29,196 nucleotides of DNA, from IMG/VR virus record IMGVR_UViG_3300009431_000737, positions 1-29,196 of that record; one strand, written 5' to 3'. The notes below the pieces were generated by a model. It was not told where the DNA came from, did no database searches, and was given only the letters and a program-made list of their open reading frames with translations. The stretch is from a virus. This document shows positions 1 through 7,621 of the stretch, piece by piece; the stretch's first letter is position 1, and each line of letters opens with the position of its first letter. Made by a program: the position numbers and the translations under genes.

Positions 1-1
1 G

Positions 2-451
2 ATGAGGCCACGCGTCTTATATCACTGCACGACCCCAAAGAAGTTGGCCAGATATGCGGCTAGCGGGCACACCATATTTCCCCCAGTGAGGGGCTTTGAC
101 ACGATGGGAGGCGCAATGAATCACGGGCTGGCGCCGTGCCCGAGCTGTGGTTCGGCTGACGTCAGACTGATAGCGCCGTCCGGCGATGCCGTCAACGGCC
201 CATTCACGGTGCAGTGCCAGCGCCACAACTGCTATATGAATGGCCCACAGTTGCCCGACCAGGCGGCAGCGGTGCGCCTGTGGGGTGAGCTGGGGGGAGG
301 GTATCCCGAGATGCCTTGTGATCCTGACGATGGGTCATGGGTGGGGCACGTTGGTTCTGAAGACCGTCGTTCCTACAATGCGGCTCGCCAGCGTCTTCAC
401 AGCCAGGGCAAATCGGGGACGGCTTACTGGATGGAGGCAGGCCATGCCTGA
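2..451 (+). CDS. Lar-like zinc-ribbon small protein, possibly fused to an upstream fragment
   Basis: The part from residue 39 on (ATG at 116) has the layout of the Lar / restriction-alleviation-like zinc proteins common in phages: a PCPSCGS knuckle, a second Cys pair (C..HNC), then a GP and an AAAVRLWGEL helix close to the family's usual W-N/G ending. The first 38 residues (VLYHCTTPKKLARY...PPVRGF) look like the start of a different small phage family and read straight into the zinc protein in the same frame. A good GGAGGC Shine-Dalgarno sits just before the ATG at 116, so the true gene may be 116-451 (111 aa) with the front being the fused remnant of another gene. The window starts one base before the first ATG, so the gene may also extend upstream. 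The role in DNA or restriction biology is inferred from the family only. Confidence 0.55.
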   Translation: MRPRVLYHCTTPKKLARYAASGHTIFPPVRGFDTMGGAMNHGLAPCPSCGSADVRLIAPSGDAVNGPFTVQCQRHNCYMNGPQLPDQAAAVRLWGELGGGYPEMPCDPDDGSWVGHVGSEDRRSYNAARQRLHSQGKSGTAYWMEAGHA

Positions 452-692
452 CCCAATCGAGACCTTGCGTCGTCCCCTCGAGGCCGCCGATGGAATCCTC
501 GTCCAGATGGGGAAACTGATCCGATTCGCCGGGAAGCTCTATCGCCTTGGCCGGCGCGCCCATGCGGAGCATCGCGCCCGGAAGGCCCTCGACCGGGCGG
601 TCCGGGCCATGAAGTCCCCTGACCTGACCACTGAGGCACTCCGACACTTGATGGCTGACGCGGGGGTGGGGATCGAGGAGGTTCGTCGATGA
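444..692 (+). CDS. Small basic hypothetical protein
   Basis: 82 residues, starting at the ATG that overlaps the previous stop (ATGCCTGA) with GGAGGC just upstream. It is helical and Arg-rich in the middle (LYRLGRRAHAEHRARKALDR) and ends in a short acidic helix that reads GVGIEEVRR. I do not recognise a family. The start I chose is much further in than the longest open frame, because the longer version would overlap the whole zinc-protein gene. Its 3' end overlaps the next gene by ATGA, so the run is translationally coupled. Confidence 0.55.
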   Translation: MPDPIETLRRPLEAADGILVQMGKLIRFAGKLYRLGRRAHAEHRARKALDRAVRAMKSPDLTTEALRHLMADAGVGIEEVRR

Positions 693-982
693 AGGTGACC
701 TGGGCGGACCTGATGACCATGCTTGCAGCCCTCGTCGTCCTCGCAATGGCCGGAGCGGCCCTGACGAGCTGTCCAGCCCGGACGGTGGTCATGCCGCCCG
801 ACAGCTTAGAGATGTGGACGGACCACCCCGGCGAGCCGGACGCGCTGGAGCGCTGCCAGGCAGTGACCCAGGGGGAAACAAGGTGCGTCGTGATGACTGC
901 CGACGCATTGGCTTGGTGGATGCAGCGCTGGGAGACCTGCGCCGAGGACCTCGCCCGCTGCACGAGCAGGACGGAGGAATGA
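689..982 (+). CDS. Small predicted lipoprotein
   Basis: 97 residues. The N-terminus has one Lys, a long hydrophobic stretch (about residues 8-27) and a lipobox-like L-T-S-C with Cys28 as the candidate lipidated residue. The mature part is short, with four further Cys and Trp-rich segments (AWWMQRWETC). It could be an outer-membrane lipoprotein of the spanin type (Rz1-like) or a superinfection-exclusion lipoprotein; neither can be decided, and an integral membrane anchor rather than lipidation is also possible. It starts in an ATGA overlap with the gene before. Confidence 0.5.
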   Translation: MKVTWADLMTMLAALVVLAMAGAALTSCPARTVVMPPDSLEMWTDHPGEPDALERCQAVTQGETRCVVMTADALAWWMQRWETCAEDLARCTSRTEE

Positions 983-985
983 GTC

Positions 986-1342
986 GTGTCCGGCCTCGCA
1001 GCGTACAGACGTCGGGTCCGCGCCTTTCTCCGGCGCCACCGCATCCAGGACCCGGACGACTGGCTCCTGGTGATCCGAGAGCTGCGACGGTATGTGCTCG
1101 ATACCTACCTGGTCGGAATGTCGCTGGATCAGGTCTGCCGGATCCGGAGGCTGCCCCGCGGCCCTATGGCGCGGGCGCTCTACGAGATCGAGGCCGAGGA
1201 CGGCCGCCGCTCTCCTCGGCCATCTTATCTGCTGAAGCTGTGTCAGCTTATGGGCTGGAAGGATGCGGACTTCCGGGCCTGGCTGAGGTCGTCTGGAGTT
1301 GCTCCCATGTGCGACGACGACTCGGTACGGTACGATGGGTGA
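986..1342 (+). CDS. Helical hypothetical protein, HTH-like
   Basis: 118 residues with a GTG start, supported by GGAGG at 973-977, nine bases upstream. The protein is strongly basic and helical; YLVGMSLDQVCRIRRLPRGPMARALYEIE has the spacing of a helix-turn-helix (GMSLDQVCRI as helix 2 and PRGPMARALYEIE as recognition helix). The C-terminal part (YLLKLCQLMGWKDADFRAWL) is another helical unit. It lies in a run of small regulatory-looking genes ahead of the packaging genes. DNA binding is an inference; no family is recognised. Confidence 0.5.
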   Translation: MSGLAAYRRRVRAFLRRHRIQDPDDWLLVIRELRRYVLDTYLVGMSLDQVCRIRRLPRGPMARALYEIEAEDGRRSPRPSYLLKLCQLMGWKDADFRAWLRSSGVAPMCDDDSVRYDG

Positions 1343-1354
1343 TCGGAGGGGGCT

Positions 1355-1582
1355 ATGACGTTGCATGAGTTCGCTCACAGGTATCACACCAACCTGGCGG
1401 CCATGGCGCGGGCCTGGGGTATCCCGGTGCAGACCATGAAGATGTACGGCATGTACCAGCGCGGGCGGCTCTCGACCGCCGGCGCTCGACGGCCGTCTGT
1501 GGAAAGGATAGCTCATATCGAGATGAAGAGCGGCGGCCTGATCACGGCGGCCGACTGGCAGCCCCAGGCGGGAGGGTCTTGA
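1355..1582 (+). CDS. Small YdaS/Cro-like DNA-binding candidate
   Basis: 75 residues. It opens with a helical segment (MTLHEFAHRYHTNLAAMARAWGIP) and ends with VERIAHIEMKSGGLITAADW, which resembles the ending of the YdaS/Cro-like family, where an IE..tgG.vt..dL segment follows the helix-turn-helix. The start has a GGAGGG upstream. It follows another small HTH-like gene by 12 bases. Assignment rests on the C-terminal resemblance and size, so repression of a phage promoter is a guess. Confidence 0.45.
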   Translation: MTLHEFAHRYHTNLAAMARAWGIPVQTMKMYGMYQRGRLSTAGARRPSVERIAHIEMKSGGLITAADWQPQAGGS

Positions 1583-1644
1583 TGGCGGGCACACATGGGG
1601 CCAGGGTAGTGCACGAGGGCCGCCGGCTCATCATGCCGGAATAG
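1582..1644 (+). CDS. Possible 20-residue micro-ORF
   Basis: An ATG overlaps the stop of the preceding gene (TGATG) and is preceded by GGAGGG about six bases upstream. It encodes a 20-residue basic peptide ending at TAG. The tight overlap and ribosome-binding site fit the coupled style of this window, but the peptide is too short for sequence evidence. It may be a leader whose translation only keeps ribosomes on the transcript. Confidence 0.3.
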   Translation: MAGTHGARVVHEGRRLIMPE

Positions 1645-1739
1645 GATGGATTCGATCTTGGAGCGCTGCGATCATCGTAACCCCCCGCCGGACTTCCAGG
1701 AGGCCTGGCGCTGGCGGGACATCACGAACGGAGGAAACA

Positions 1740-1916
1740 ATGAACGTCGCAACGAAGCTGCACATCCAGACGCTGCAGTCCGTGGTCGAGGACCTGAAGG
1801 AGAAGCTCGCCGCCAAGGAGGAGGAGCTCGCCGCCAAGGAGGAGGAGCTCGCCGCCAAGGAGGAGGAGCTCGCCGCCAAGGAGGGGTCCAGGGGGTCCGC
1901 GGAAAAGGAGGGCTGA
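1740..1916 (+). CDS. Repeat-built coiled-coil micro-protein (58 aa)
   Basis: The gene starts at ATG 1740 after a GGAGG Shine-Dalgarno. Residues 1-20 are an ordinary helix; residues 23-46 are the heptad LAAKEEE repeated, which forms an ideal charged coiled coil with Leu at one position and Ala at the next two. The DNA behind it is a near-perfect 21-bp tandem repeat. A longer open frame (1646-2002) covers the same bases but would read the repeat as Arg/Gly-rich low complexity; I prefer the 1740 frame because of the ribosome-binding site and the sensible coil. Function is unknown; self-association is inferred. Confidence 0.6.
   Translation: MNVATKLHIQTLQSVVEDLKEKLAAKEEELAAKEEELAAKEEELAAKEGSRGSAEKEG
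1806..1889 (+). repeat. 21-bp tandem repeat, four copies
   Basis: The unit CTCGCCGCCAAGGAGGAGGAG occurs three times exactly (1806, 1827, 1848), and a fourth copy (1869) diverges in its last bases. Since the unit is seven codons long, copy-number change keeps the reading frame and adds or removes one heptad of the coiled coil. It is a likely site of slippage. Confidence 0.9.
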
Positions 1917-2059
1917 GCGTGCCTGTCGCTGGAGACGGGAATGCTCGGGCCTATGCCCCCCCCCATGCAAGGGAACCGGCTCTCCGGTCACCTTCAAGTT
2001 GACGTCGTTTTTCGTGAAAAGACGGCCTCAGCGTATACGCCCTAAGGAGGGTCTGAACC

Positions 2060-2542
2060 GTGCCTGATGATCGTCGCATTTCGGTGCCCCGGGACGTCGC
2101 CCGACGGAAGGCTCTGGCGGACCGGAAATACAGGGCCAAGAAGAAGGCCGAGAAGGCACGGAAGGCGACGGTAAAGCTGCTCATTGCGCATCTCGACAGG
2201 GAACAGCAGCGGACGTTCAGAGCATTGTCGGACGAGTTCGACCTGTCGATCCTCTACAGAGTTGCGCTGATGGACCTGGCTGTCCTCAGCGAGGCCTACG
2301 CCGGCGGGCTGCTGGACCCGGCGGACTATGCGAACAAGCGCCTGAAGTACCTTGAGCAGCTCCGCAAGATCGCCGCCACGGCGAACGATATCGCTGCGGT
2401 GCCCGTCTCTGAACTCACGTGTCACATGCCCCCGCTCGAGGAGACGGAGGCTTGGTTCTTTGATCCCGATTCCGGGGATGTCGTCGACCCGGCCGACCTC
2501 AATCCGGACGTGGAGGCTGTCGCCGCGGAGGAGGCCGGCTGA
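2060..2542 (+). CDS. Putative small terminase subunit
   Basis: 160 residues from a GTG start with AAGGAGG ten bases upstream. Residues 8-38 are extremely basic (KYRAKKKAEKARKA), fitting DNA binding; residues 40-110 are helical and could form the oligomerisation core; the C-terminus is acidic. It directly precedes the large terminase with a TGATG overlap, which is where the small subunit, the DNA-recognition ring of the packaging motor, normally lies. No diagnostic sequence motif is visible, so the call is mainly from position and charge. A gap of about 140 bp upstream separates it from the accessory genes. Confidence 0.5.
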   Translation: MPDDRRISVPRDVARRKALADRKYRAKKKAEKARKATVKLLIAHLDREQQRTFRALSDEFDLSILYRVALMDLAVLSEAYAGGLLDPADYANKRLKYLEQLRKIAATANDIAAVPVSELTCHMPPLEETEAWFFDPDSGDVVDPADLNPDVEAVAAEEAG

Positions 2543-4029
2543 TGGTGCGGCCGGTCACCGTCTACCCCGCCGGCGGGGTAGACCAGGCACAGCTCCCCTG
2601 GCTGCCGATACAGGATCGGCCCCACACTCGCGATCGGGGAATCGTCGGCCGGTGCGCGGCGTTCCCGCAGCAGCTCGCCTTTATCCAGGCTCCATACCGG
2701 AACACACTTTTCTGTGGGGGCAGCGGCTCGGGCAAGACCGCCGCGGCGGCGTACAAGTTCATCCATCACGGCCTGGCCATCACGAACGGGATCGGCCCGG
2801 TCGTAGCGAAGGACCGGAACATGCTGCGCACGGTCCAGTGGCGGGCAATCAACGATCTGCTCGACTGGTGGGCCAAGGTCAACGGCTTCTCGTTCGTCCG
2901 GACGCGCTCATACCACGACCTGACCATCACGCTCATCAACGGGTTCGAGATCCGCTTCCGGCCAGCGGATGACGCTGACAAGTTCATTGGCGTGAACGCT
3001 GATATCGTGTGGGCCGACGAGGTGTCGGTCTGGCCGGACCAGATCAATCTCTTCCAGAAGCTGCAGGCCCGCCTCCGGGGCTCCAGGTTCGGCACGTCGC
3101 AGCGCTTCATCGCATCGACTACGCCCAAGGGCCCCTATGGAATCGTCGGTCTCTTTGCGCAGGAGTGTACGCTGGAGATCCGGCCCGACGCGTGGGTGTC
3201 GTCCACCCCTCGCGCCAAGACCGCGACCGAGGGTTGGTGCATGATCTTCGGTAGCACAGCGGACAACCTGAACTACGACCCGAGCTACGTCGAGGCCATC
3301 CGCCAGACCATGAGCGAGGAGCTGGCCGCGCAGGAGACCGAGGGTAAGATCGTCAACGTCAGCGGCACCGTGTACGCCCGGTACTTCCACCACAGGGACT
3401 CCATCATCGACTGGCATTACCAGCCGGATCGCCACGAGGTGCACTGCTGTATCGACTGGGGGTTCAACCGGCCGTACGCGGCGTTTATCGGGCACGACCC
3501 CGAGGCCAGGGCTGGCGTGGCCGAGCGCCCCGAGGACTGCGTGTTCGCGGAGTACACCAGGGACCGGGTCTCCGGGCACAGGGAGATCTTCACCTGGATC
3601 CGTGAGACGCAGGCCAGGTTCAGGGTGCCGTTCATCAGCGCCTTCCATCCTGACCCTGACGGCAGGGAGGAGATCAAGGCCTTGCGGCGGGAGTTTCCGA
3701 AGGCGAAGGTGAACGCTTTCACGCGCACCGACGACCGCGCCACCAGGTGGGGGGTCGACGTCCTGTGCTCGCGGCTGCTGTCCGCCGACGGCCGCCGGCA
3801 CTACTTCGTCTCCAAGGAGCTCGCCCGCCAGGACCAAAACACGAACCCTCGCGGCCGCGGCGTGGCGCGGATGTTCCTGGGCCTGGCCTGGGAAGAGCGC
3901 CGGGGCGCGGAGGCGGTGTTCAGGGACAAGGTGAAGGACGATGAGTTCTTGATCAACTGCGCCGACGCGCACAGGTACTACGCCAGCCACCAGTACAGGG
4001 AGATCGGGCGCGGCATCTACCTGGTGTGA
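2542..4029 (+). CDS. terL: Terminase large subunit (packaging ATPase and nuclease)
   Basis: 495 residues, the usual family length. The N-terminal ATPase has a Walker A motif GGSGSGKT at residues 59-66, a Walker B DIVWADE ending at Glu160, and a coupling motif STTPKG at 192-197. The C-terminal RNase-H-like nuclease shows the expected acidic residues: Asp305 in CCIDWGF, Asp371/Asp373 in FHPDPDG, and Asp475 in INCADAHRY. All catalytic motifs are intact. It pumps DNA through the portal and cuts the concatemer. The start overlaps the previous stop (TGATG), and the portal gene follows after 30 bases. Confidence 0.95.
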   Translation: MVRPVTVYPAGGVDQAQLPWLPIQDRPHTRDRGIVGRCAAFPQQLAFIQAPYRNTLFCGGSGSGKTAAAAYKFIHHGLAITNGIGPVVAKDRNMLRTVQWRAINDLLDWWAKVNGFSFVRTRSYHDLTITLINGFEIRFRPADDADKFIGVNADIVWADEVSVWPDQINLFQKLQARLRGSRFGTSQRFIASTTPKGPYGIVGLFAQECTLEIRPDAWVSSTPRAKTATEGWCMIFGSTADNLNYDPSYVEAIRQTMSEELAAQETEGKIVNVSGTVYARYFHHRDSIIDWHYQPDRHEVHCCIDWGFNRPYAAFIGHDPEARAGVAERPEDCVFAEYTRDRVSGHREIFTWIRETQARFRVPFISAFHPDPDGREEIKALRREFPKAKVNAFTRTDDRATRWGVDVLCSRLLSADGRRHYFVSKELARQDQNTNPRGRGVARMFLGLAWEERRGAEAVFRDKVKDDEFLINCADAHRYYASHQYREIGRGIYLV

Positions 4030-4059
4030 CGCCCGGCACGAGACTCAGAGGAGGGACCC

Positions 4060-5394
4060 ATGTCCGCAGCGACGATTCTGCAGCTCTTCCGGGAGGTCGA
4101 GCGCAACCATGCCTCGATCTCCCAGTCCTATGACCGGGACTGCGAGAAGCTCTACGACTACTACCGCGGCCGCCACTCGAAATGGATGGACCCGATCATA
4201 GCGGCCACCTATCCCAACGCGGCCAAGAGCGGGATGCGGTCGCTGGCGATGCCGTTCATAGCGCGGATCATCGACTCCACCGCCACCCTCTTTCATCGTC
4301 CCCCGCTCTGGCACCTGAAAAAGGACGGCGAGACGCTGCCGACATCCTCGAAGGACGCCAAGGTATGGGCGGAGATCGACACCATGACTCGCCTGACCTC
4401 CCGCCTGAAGCTGGGCCAGCGGACGGCGCGGCGCGACAAGACCGTCTTCGTCGGTCCGGCGTGGCGCCGGAAGCGGCTGTGTCTCGACGTCTACCGCCCA
4501 TCGCAGGTGTACGTCCTCCCTGACCCGCTTGATCCGTCCGACCTCGACGCAGCCCAAGCGGTCGTGACCCGCAGCGGCGCCGGCTGGATGGTGTGGACAG
4601 CGAAAGAATACGGGTACGTCACGGAGACGTCTACCGACGAGTATGTCTGCTCGGACCCCCTGCGCACGAAACACAAGAACCCATACAAGGAGATCCCGCT
4701 CGTGGCTCTCCACGACCAGCCCGGCGATGATCTGCACGCTCCCCTTGACGACTCGCTCATCACGGGTCAGGAGGCGCTGAATCAGCTCTGGACCGCCAAC
4801 GTGTGGGCGATGGGGCAGGGGTTCGTCCTAAACGTCCTCTACTCCGACAGCGACGTGGACTCGGACGACATGGTCGCAGGGCCCGATCGTGTCGTGGTCG
4901 TGAGCGCCGCCGGCGGGACGACGAAGATGGAGCGCCTGGCCGCGGAGCTCGATCCGAAGGGGATGATCGAGTTCTCGTCGTCGCTCCTGCGGACCTACGC
5001 TGTCCTTCATGCGGCGGACCCGGGGATCTTCAGCATCGACACCGAGGTCTTCGCCAACGCGCTCTCCGGGATCGCGAAGCAAGTGGATCGGATGGACCTG
5101 CAGGCCATCCGTGAGGACTCCGAGCGCGACTGGGAGTACAGCCTCCATTCACTCTTCGCTAAGACGCGGGCGGTCTGGAACTTTCACGTGAAGTCGGCGC
5201 GGCGGCTCAATAAGGAGTTGGAGCTCGAGGTCGAATGGGTTGAGCCGCAGCCGGCCGGGAATGCGCTGCAGGAGGCCCAGGCGGAGCGGCTCCGCCTGGA
5301 GGATGGTACGGCGACCGAGGCGGAGATCCTGGCGAAACGCGAGGGGATCTCCGTCGAGGAGGCAGAGGAGCGACTCAATGGCAAGCGGACTTGA
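4060..5394 (+). CDS. Portal protein (SPP1 gp6-like)
   Basis: 444 residues, preceded by GAGGAGGG. The opening (RDCEKLYDYYRGRH, then MPFIARIIDSTATLFHRPP) is the familiar start of SPP1-type portals, followed by the mixed alpha/beta middle (VYRPSQVYVLPDP), the long helical stem/crown region around residues 290-360, and an acidic helical tail. The portal dodecamer forms the DNA channel at one capsid vertex and docks the terminase. Position straight after the large terminase agrees. The last 17 bases overlap the next gene. Confidence 0.85.
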   Translation: MSAATILQLFREVERNHASISQSYDRDCEKLYDYYRGRHSKWMDPIIAATYPNAAKSGMRSLAMPFIARIIDSTATLFHRPPLWHLKKDGETLPTSSKDAKVWAEIDTMTRLTSRLKLGQRTARRDKTVFVGPAWRRKRLCLDVYRPSQVYVLPDPLDPSDLDAAQAVVTRSGAGWMVWTAKEYGYVTETSTDEYVCSDPLRTKHKNPYKEIPLVALHDQPGDDLHAPLDDSLITGQEALNQLWTANVWAMGQGFVLNVLYSDSDVDSDDMVAGPDRVVVVSAAGGTTKMERLAAELDPKGMIEFSSSLLRTYAVLHAADPGIFSIDTEVFANALSGIAKQVDRMDLQAIREDSERDWEYSLHSLFAKTRAVWNFHVKSARRLNKELELEVEWVEPQPAGNALQEAQAERLRLEDGTATEAEILAKREGISVEEAEERLNGKRT

Positions 5395-5950
5395 GCTGGA
5401 CATCAAGCTGACCGGCGGGAAGAACCTCGCCAAGCTGTCCTTCGGTGACAAGGCCTACCTGAAGGAGGCCCTGGGGATCGCTGCGCGCCGGATCCGCCGG
5501 CGAGGTCGCCAGGGGCGGACCGGCGACGGCCGCCGGATGCCGGCATACAGCGAGAAGTATCGGCGAGCACTCGAGCGCCAGGGCAGATCTACGACCCCGG
5601 ACCTCGAGGACAGCGGCCAGATGTGGCGCTCGATGCGCGGCAAGGTCAACACCAAGCTGCAGGGGAGCGTCGCCTTTTCGGGTGGCCGCCGGACCGCTGC
5701 CGGCGACCGCGCCACCATCAGGCAGCGCAAGAAGAACGGCGAGATCAGGGTGAGGAACCTGACGAACCAGATGCTCGCCTCGATACTCGCCTTCCGTCGC
5801 ACCGGCAAGCCCATGCCGCCCAGGCCAATGAACTTCGTTCCGGACGGCCGCTTCATGGACCTCGGCCGCCGGGCCTGCGAACATCTCGTGAGGCTGTACG
5901 ACCGGTATCACACCAGGCATCTGGCCGGGCTTCCCCCGGCGCTCATATAA
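5378..5950 (+). CDS. Virion morphogenesis / head-tail completion protein (gpG or gp10-like)
   Basis: 190 residues, starting inside the end of the portal gene; the start I use is the first ATG beyond the upstream shadow frame. Residues 57-86 (YSEKYRRALERQG, then PDLEDSGQMWRSM) match the pattern of phage virion morphogenesis proteins: Y-S..Y...R...G, then PDL..tG.M..S. The protein is very basic. Such proteins join head and tail or complete the tail. Finding it between portal and scaffold, rather than after the connector, is unusual but not unknown. Confidence 0.6.
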   Translation: MASGLELDIKLTGGKNLAKLSFGDKAYLKEALGIAARRIRRRGRQGRTGDGRRMPAYSEKYRRALERQGRSTTPDLEDSGQMWRSMRGKVNTKLQGSVAFSGGRRTAAGDRATIRQRKKNGEIRVRNLTNQMLASILAFRRTGKPMPPRPMNFVPDGRFMDLGRRACEHLVRLYDRYHTRHLAGLPPALI

Positions 5951-5971
5951 TCCAAGGCAAGGAGGGAGACC

Positions 5972-6526
5972 ATGCCGCCCGACCCCAACAACCCGCCGCC
6001 CGACCCCGAGCTGGTCCCGGCTTCGCGGCTGCGGGGGCTGATTACGGAGAAGGATCGGCTGACGCAGTCCAACGCCGAGCTGACGGCGCGCATCGAGGAG
6101 CTCGAGGCTGCGAACCTCGGTGACCTCGAGAAGGCGCAGCGGGACGCCAAGAAGGCCGCCGAGGAGAGGGACGCCGCCGTCGCAAGTGTCGCCGATATGA
6201 CCTCGACCCTCGCCGATGTCCAGGTCAGGAGTCACTTCTCGGATGCGACCGATCCCGCCGACGTGGCGAAGCTGGTCCCCGCCGACCTGGTCGAACTCGG
6301 CGACGATAGGACCCTGACAAAGGAGTCGAGGGCAGCCCTTGACAAGTGGAAGAAGGCAAAAGCCTATCTCTTCGGCGATGATGGTCATCCGGAAGGCGGC
6401 GCGCCCGCTCCGAGAGCTTCGGATAGCGGCAAATCCCTCGCCGAACAGTTCCAGGAGGCCATCGAAAAGGGGGACACCGCGACCGCATCAAAGCTGCACG
6501 CGCGCATCATCAAGGGAGAAAAGTGA
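5972..6526 (+). CDS. Capsid scaffold protein
   Basis: 184 residues with a strong AAGGAGGG ribosome-binding site. The layout is that of GP20-like minor structural/scaffold proteins: a Pro-rich start, a coiled coil at about residues 25-75 (EKDRLTQSNAELTARIEELE), a mixed acidic/basic middle, and a Ser/Gly-rich linker before a short basic end. Scaffolds guide assembly of the procapsid and leave before or during DNA packaging. It lies immediately before the major capsid gene, as expected. No separate head maturation protease is visible. Confidence 0.7.
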   Translation: MPPDPNNPPPDPELVPASRLRGLITEKDRLTQSNAELTARIEELEAANLGDLEKAQRDAKKAAEERDAAVASVADMTSTLADVQVRSHFSDATDPADVAKLVPADLVELGDDRTLTKESRAALDKWKKAKAYLFGDDGHPEGGAPAPRASDSGKSLAEQFQEAIEKGDTATASKLHARIIKGEK

Positions 6527-6713
6527 ATTGCTCCCATAGACAGACTCAATTCCTCATTTGTATGCTGTGTGTAGGCGCCGGGAGCGTCGATTGACAACCA
6601 GGTTCTTCCCGCCTTTACGCCCGTCCTGAGCGAAATCAGGGCCACGTTCGGGTTACGAAACAGCCCATGGCCATGCGCCAGCGGGGCTGAACCGTACACC
6701 AAGGAGCGTGATC
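6527..6713 (+). other. Gap before the capsid gene, possible promoter region
   Basis: This is the longest gap within the structural genes (187 bp), and its first 50 bases are clearly more AT-rich than the surroundings. It holds a perfect TTGACA at 6591-6596 with, 17 bp later, a weak TTTACG at 6614-6619. That could be an extra promoter feeding the capsid gene, but the -10 box is poor. An open frame without any start codon runs 6575-6721. Confidence 0.3.
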
Positions 6714-7562
6714 ATGGGTAACGTCACAGTCACCACCGCAGCCAACCTCATCCCCGAAGTGTGGGGTCCCGTCCTCCTGAAGGAGTACGTGGCCGCGCAG
6801 AAATTCCGGCGTCTCGTCACCGACCTCGAGTTCCAGGGTGAGCCGGGCGACACCATCCACGTCCCCATCATCTCCGCGCTCGAGGCCGAGGACAAGACGA
6901 AGGGGACCGATCTGACCCCGGACGCGAACACCGAATCCAAGGTGGACGTCCTCATCGACAAGCACAAGGCCAAGCTGGTCACCATCGAGAAGCTGGCCAA
7001 GGTCCAGGCCGACTTCTCCCTGATGCAGATCTACGCGGCGGAGATCGGGCAAGCCCTGGGGCGCGCCATCGACTCCGACATCGCCGCGTTGGTGGCGAGC
7101 GCCGGCTCCACCATTGACGCTACGGCCACGCTCCCGGCGAACCTCCACCTGAAGGTCCTCGAGGCCAAGGTCGCCCTCGACGCGGCAAACGCGCCGGAGA
7201 ACGACCGCGTCCTGGCGGTGACGCCGCAGTTCGCGGGCGAGCTCATGCAGAACCCGTACTTCATCAGCAAGGACTACGTCGGCGACGCCGAAGCGGTCCG
7301 GAGCGGCGTGATCGGCATGATCTACGGGTTCCTGGTGGTGATGTCGAACGCGCTGCCGGCGTCCGGAGGGACCGACAGCAACTTCGTTTTCTGCCGAAGC
7401 GCGGTCGCCCTGGCGGTGCAGTCGGACATCCAGCTCACCGCTACCCCCCACGCCCGCGGGATCGCCACCGATGTCGTCGGCGACGTCATCTACGGCGTGA
7501 AGGTCCTGCAGAGCGCGGGGACGATCGAGCTGACCAGCGCCACCGCCGGCTACGACGGCTAG
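6714..7562 (+). CDS. Major capsid protein (HK97-fold, P22/N4-gp56-like)
   Basis: 282 residues from the ATG seven bases after AAGGAG. An upstream GTG at 6708 lies inside that ribosome-binding site, so I reject it. Segments typical of the coat family are IPEVWGPVLLKEYVAAQKF near the N-terminus, GDTIHVPI at 45-52, an internal region with VTPQFAGELMQNPYF at 169-183, and the closing GVKVLQSAGTIEL. The protein forms the icosahedral shell. Gene order (portal, scaffold, coat) supports the call. A hairpin follows 12 bases after the stop. Confidence 0.85.
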   Translation: MGNVTVTTAANLIPEVWGPVLLKEYVAAQKFRRLVTDLEFQGEPGDTIHVPIISALEAEDKTKGTDLTPDANTESKVDVLIDKHKAKLVTIEKLAKVQADFSLMQIYAAEIGQALGRAIDSDIAALVASAGSTIDATATLPANLHLKVLEAKVALDAANAPENDRVLAVTPQFAGELMQNPYFISKDYVGDAEAVRSGVIGMIYGFLVVMSNALPASGGTDSNFVFCRSAVALAVQSDIQLTATPHARGIATDVVGDVIYGVKVLQSAGTIELTSATAGYDG

Positions 7563-7574
7563 GCCCGACGAGGT

Positions 7575-7604
7575 GGGCGGGGAGCGAGACCTTCCTCCTC
7601 GCCC
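7575..7604 (+). terminator. Hairpin after the major capsid gene
   Basis: The arms GGGCGGGGAG (7575-7584) and CTCCTCGCCC (7595-7604) pair over ten positions with one G-U wobble and a 10-base loop. There is no clear T-tract. Its place after the most highly expressed structural gene suggests a partial terminator or an mRNA-stabilising hairpin. Confidence 0.4.
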
Positions 7605-7621
7605 TCTTCCAGGAGGAGAGC

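Noticed and set aside
1646-2002. 118-residue frame over the 21-bp repeat
   Set aside because: It reads the repeat as Arg/Gly low complexity and has a weaker start than ATG 1740; the coiled-coil frame is more natural.
2908-3990. 360-residue minus-strand frame inside the large terminase gene
   Set aside because: A high-GC antisense shadow with low-complexity composition; the sense strand has intact terminase motifs.
6385-6702. 105-residue minus-strand frame across the capsid upstream gap
   Set aside because: It overlaps the scaffold end, has no ribosome-binding site, and all neighbours run the other way.
6575-6721. Open frame ahead of the capsid gene with plausible residues
   Set aside because: It begins right after a TAG and has no ATG, GTG or TTG start in 48 codons; probably chance or a worn remnant.
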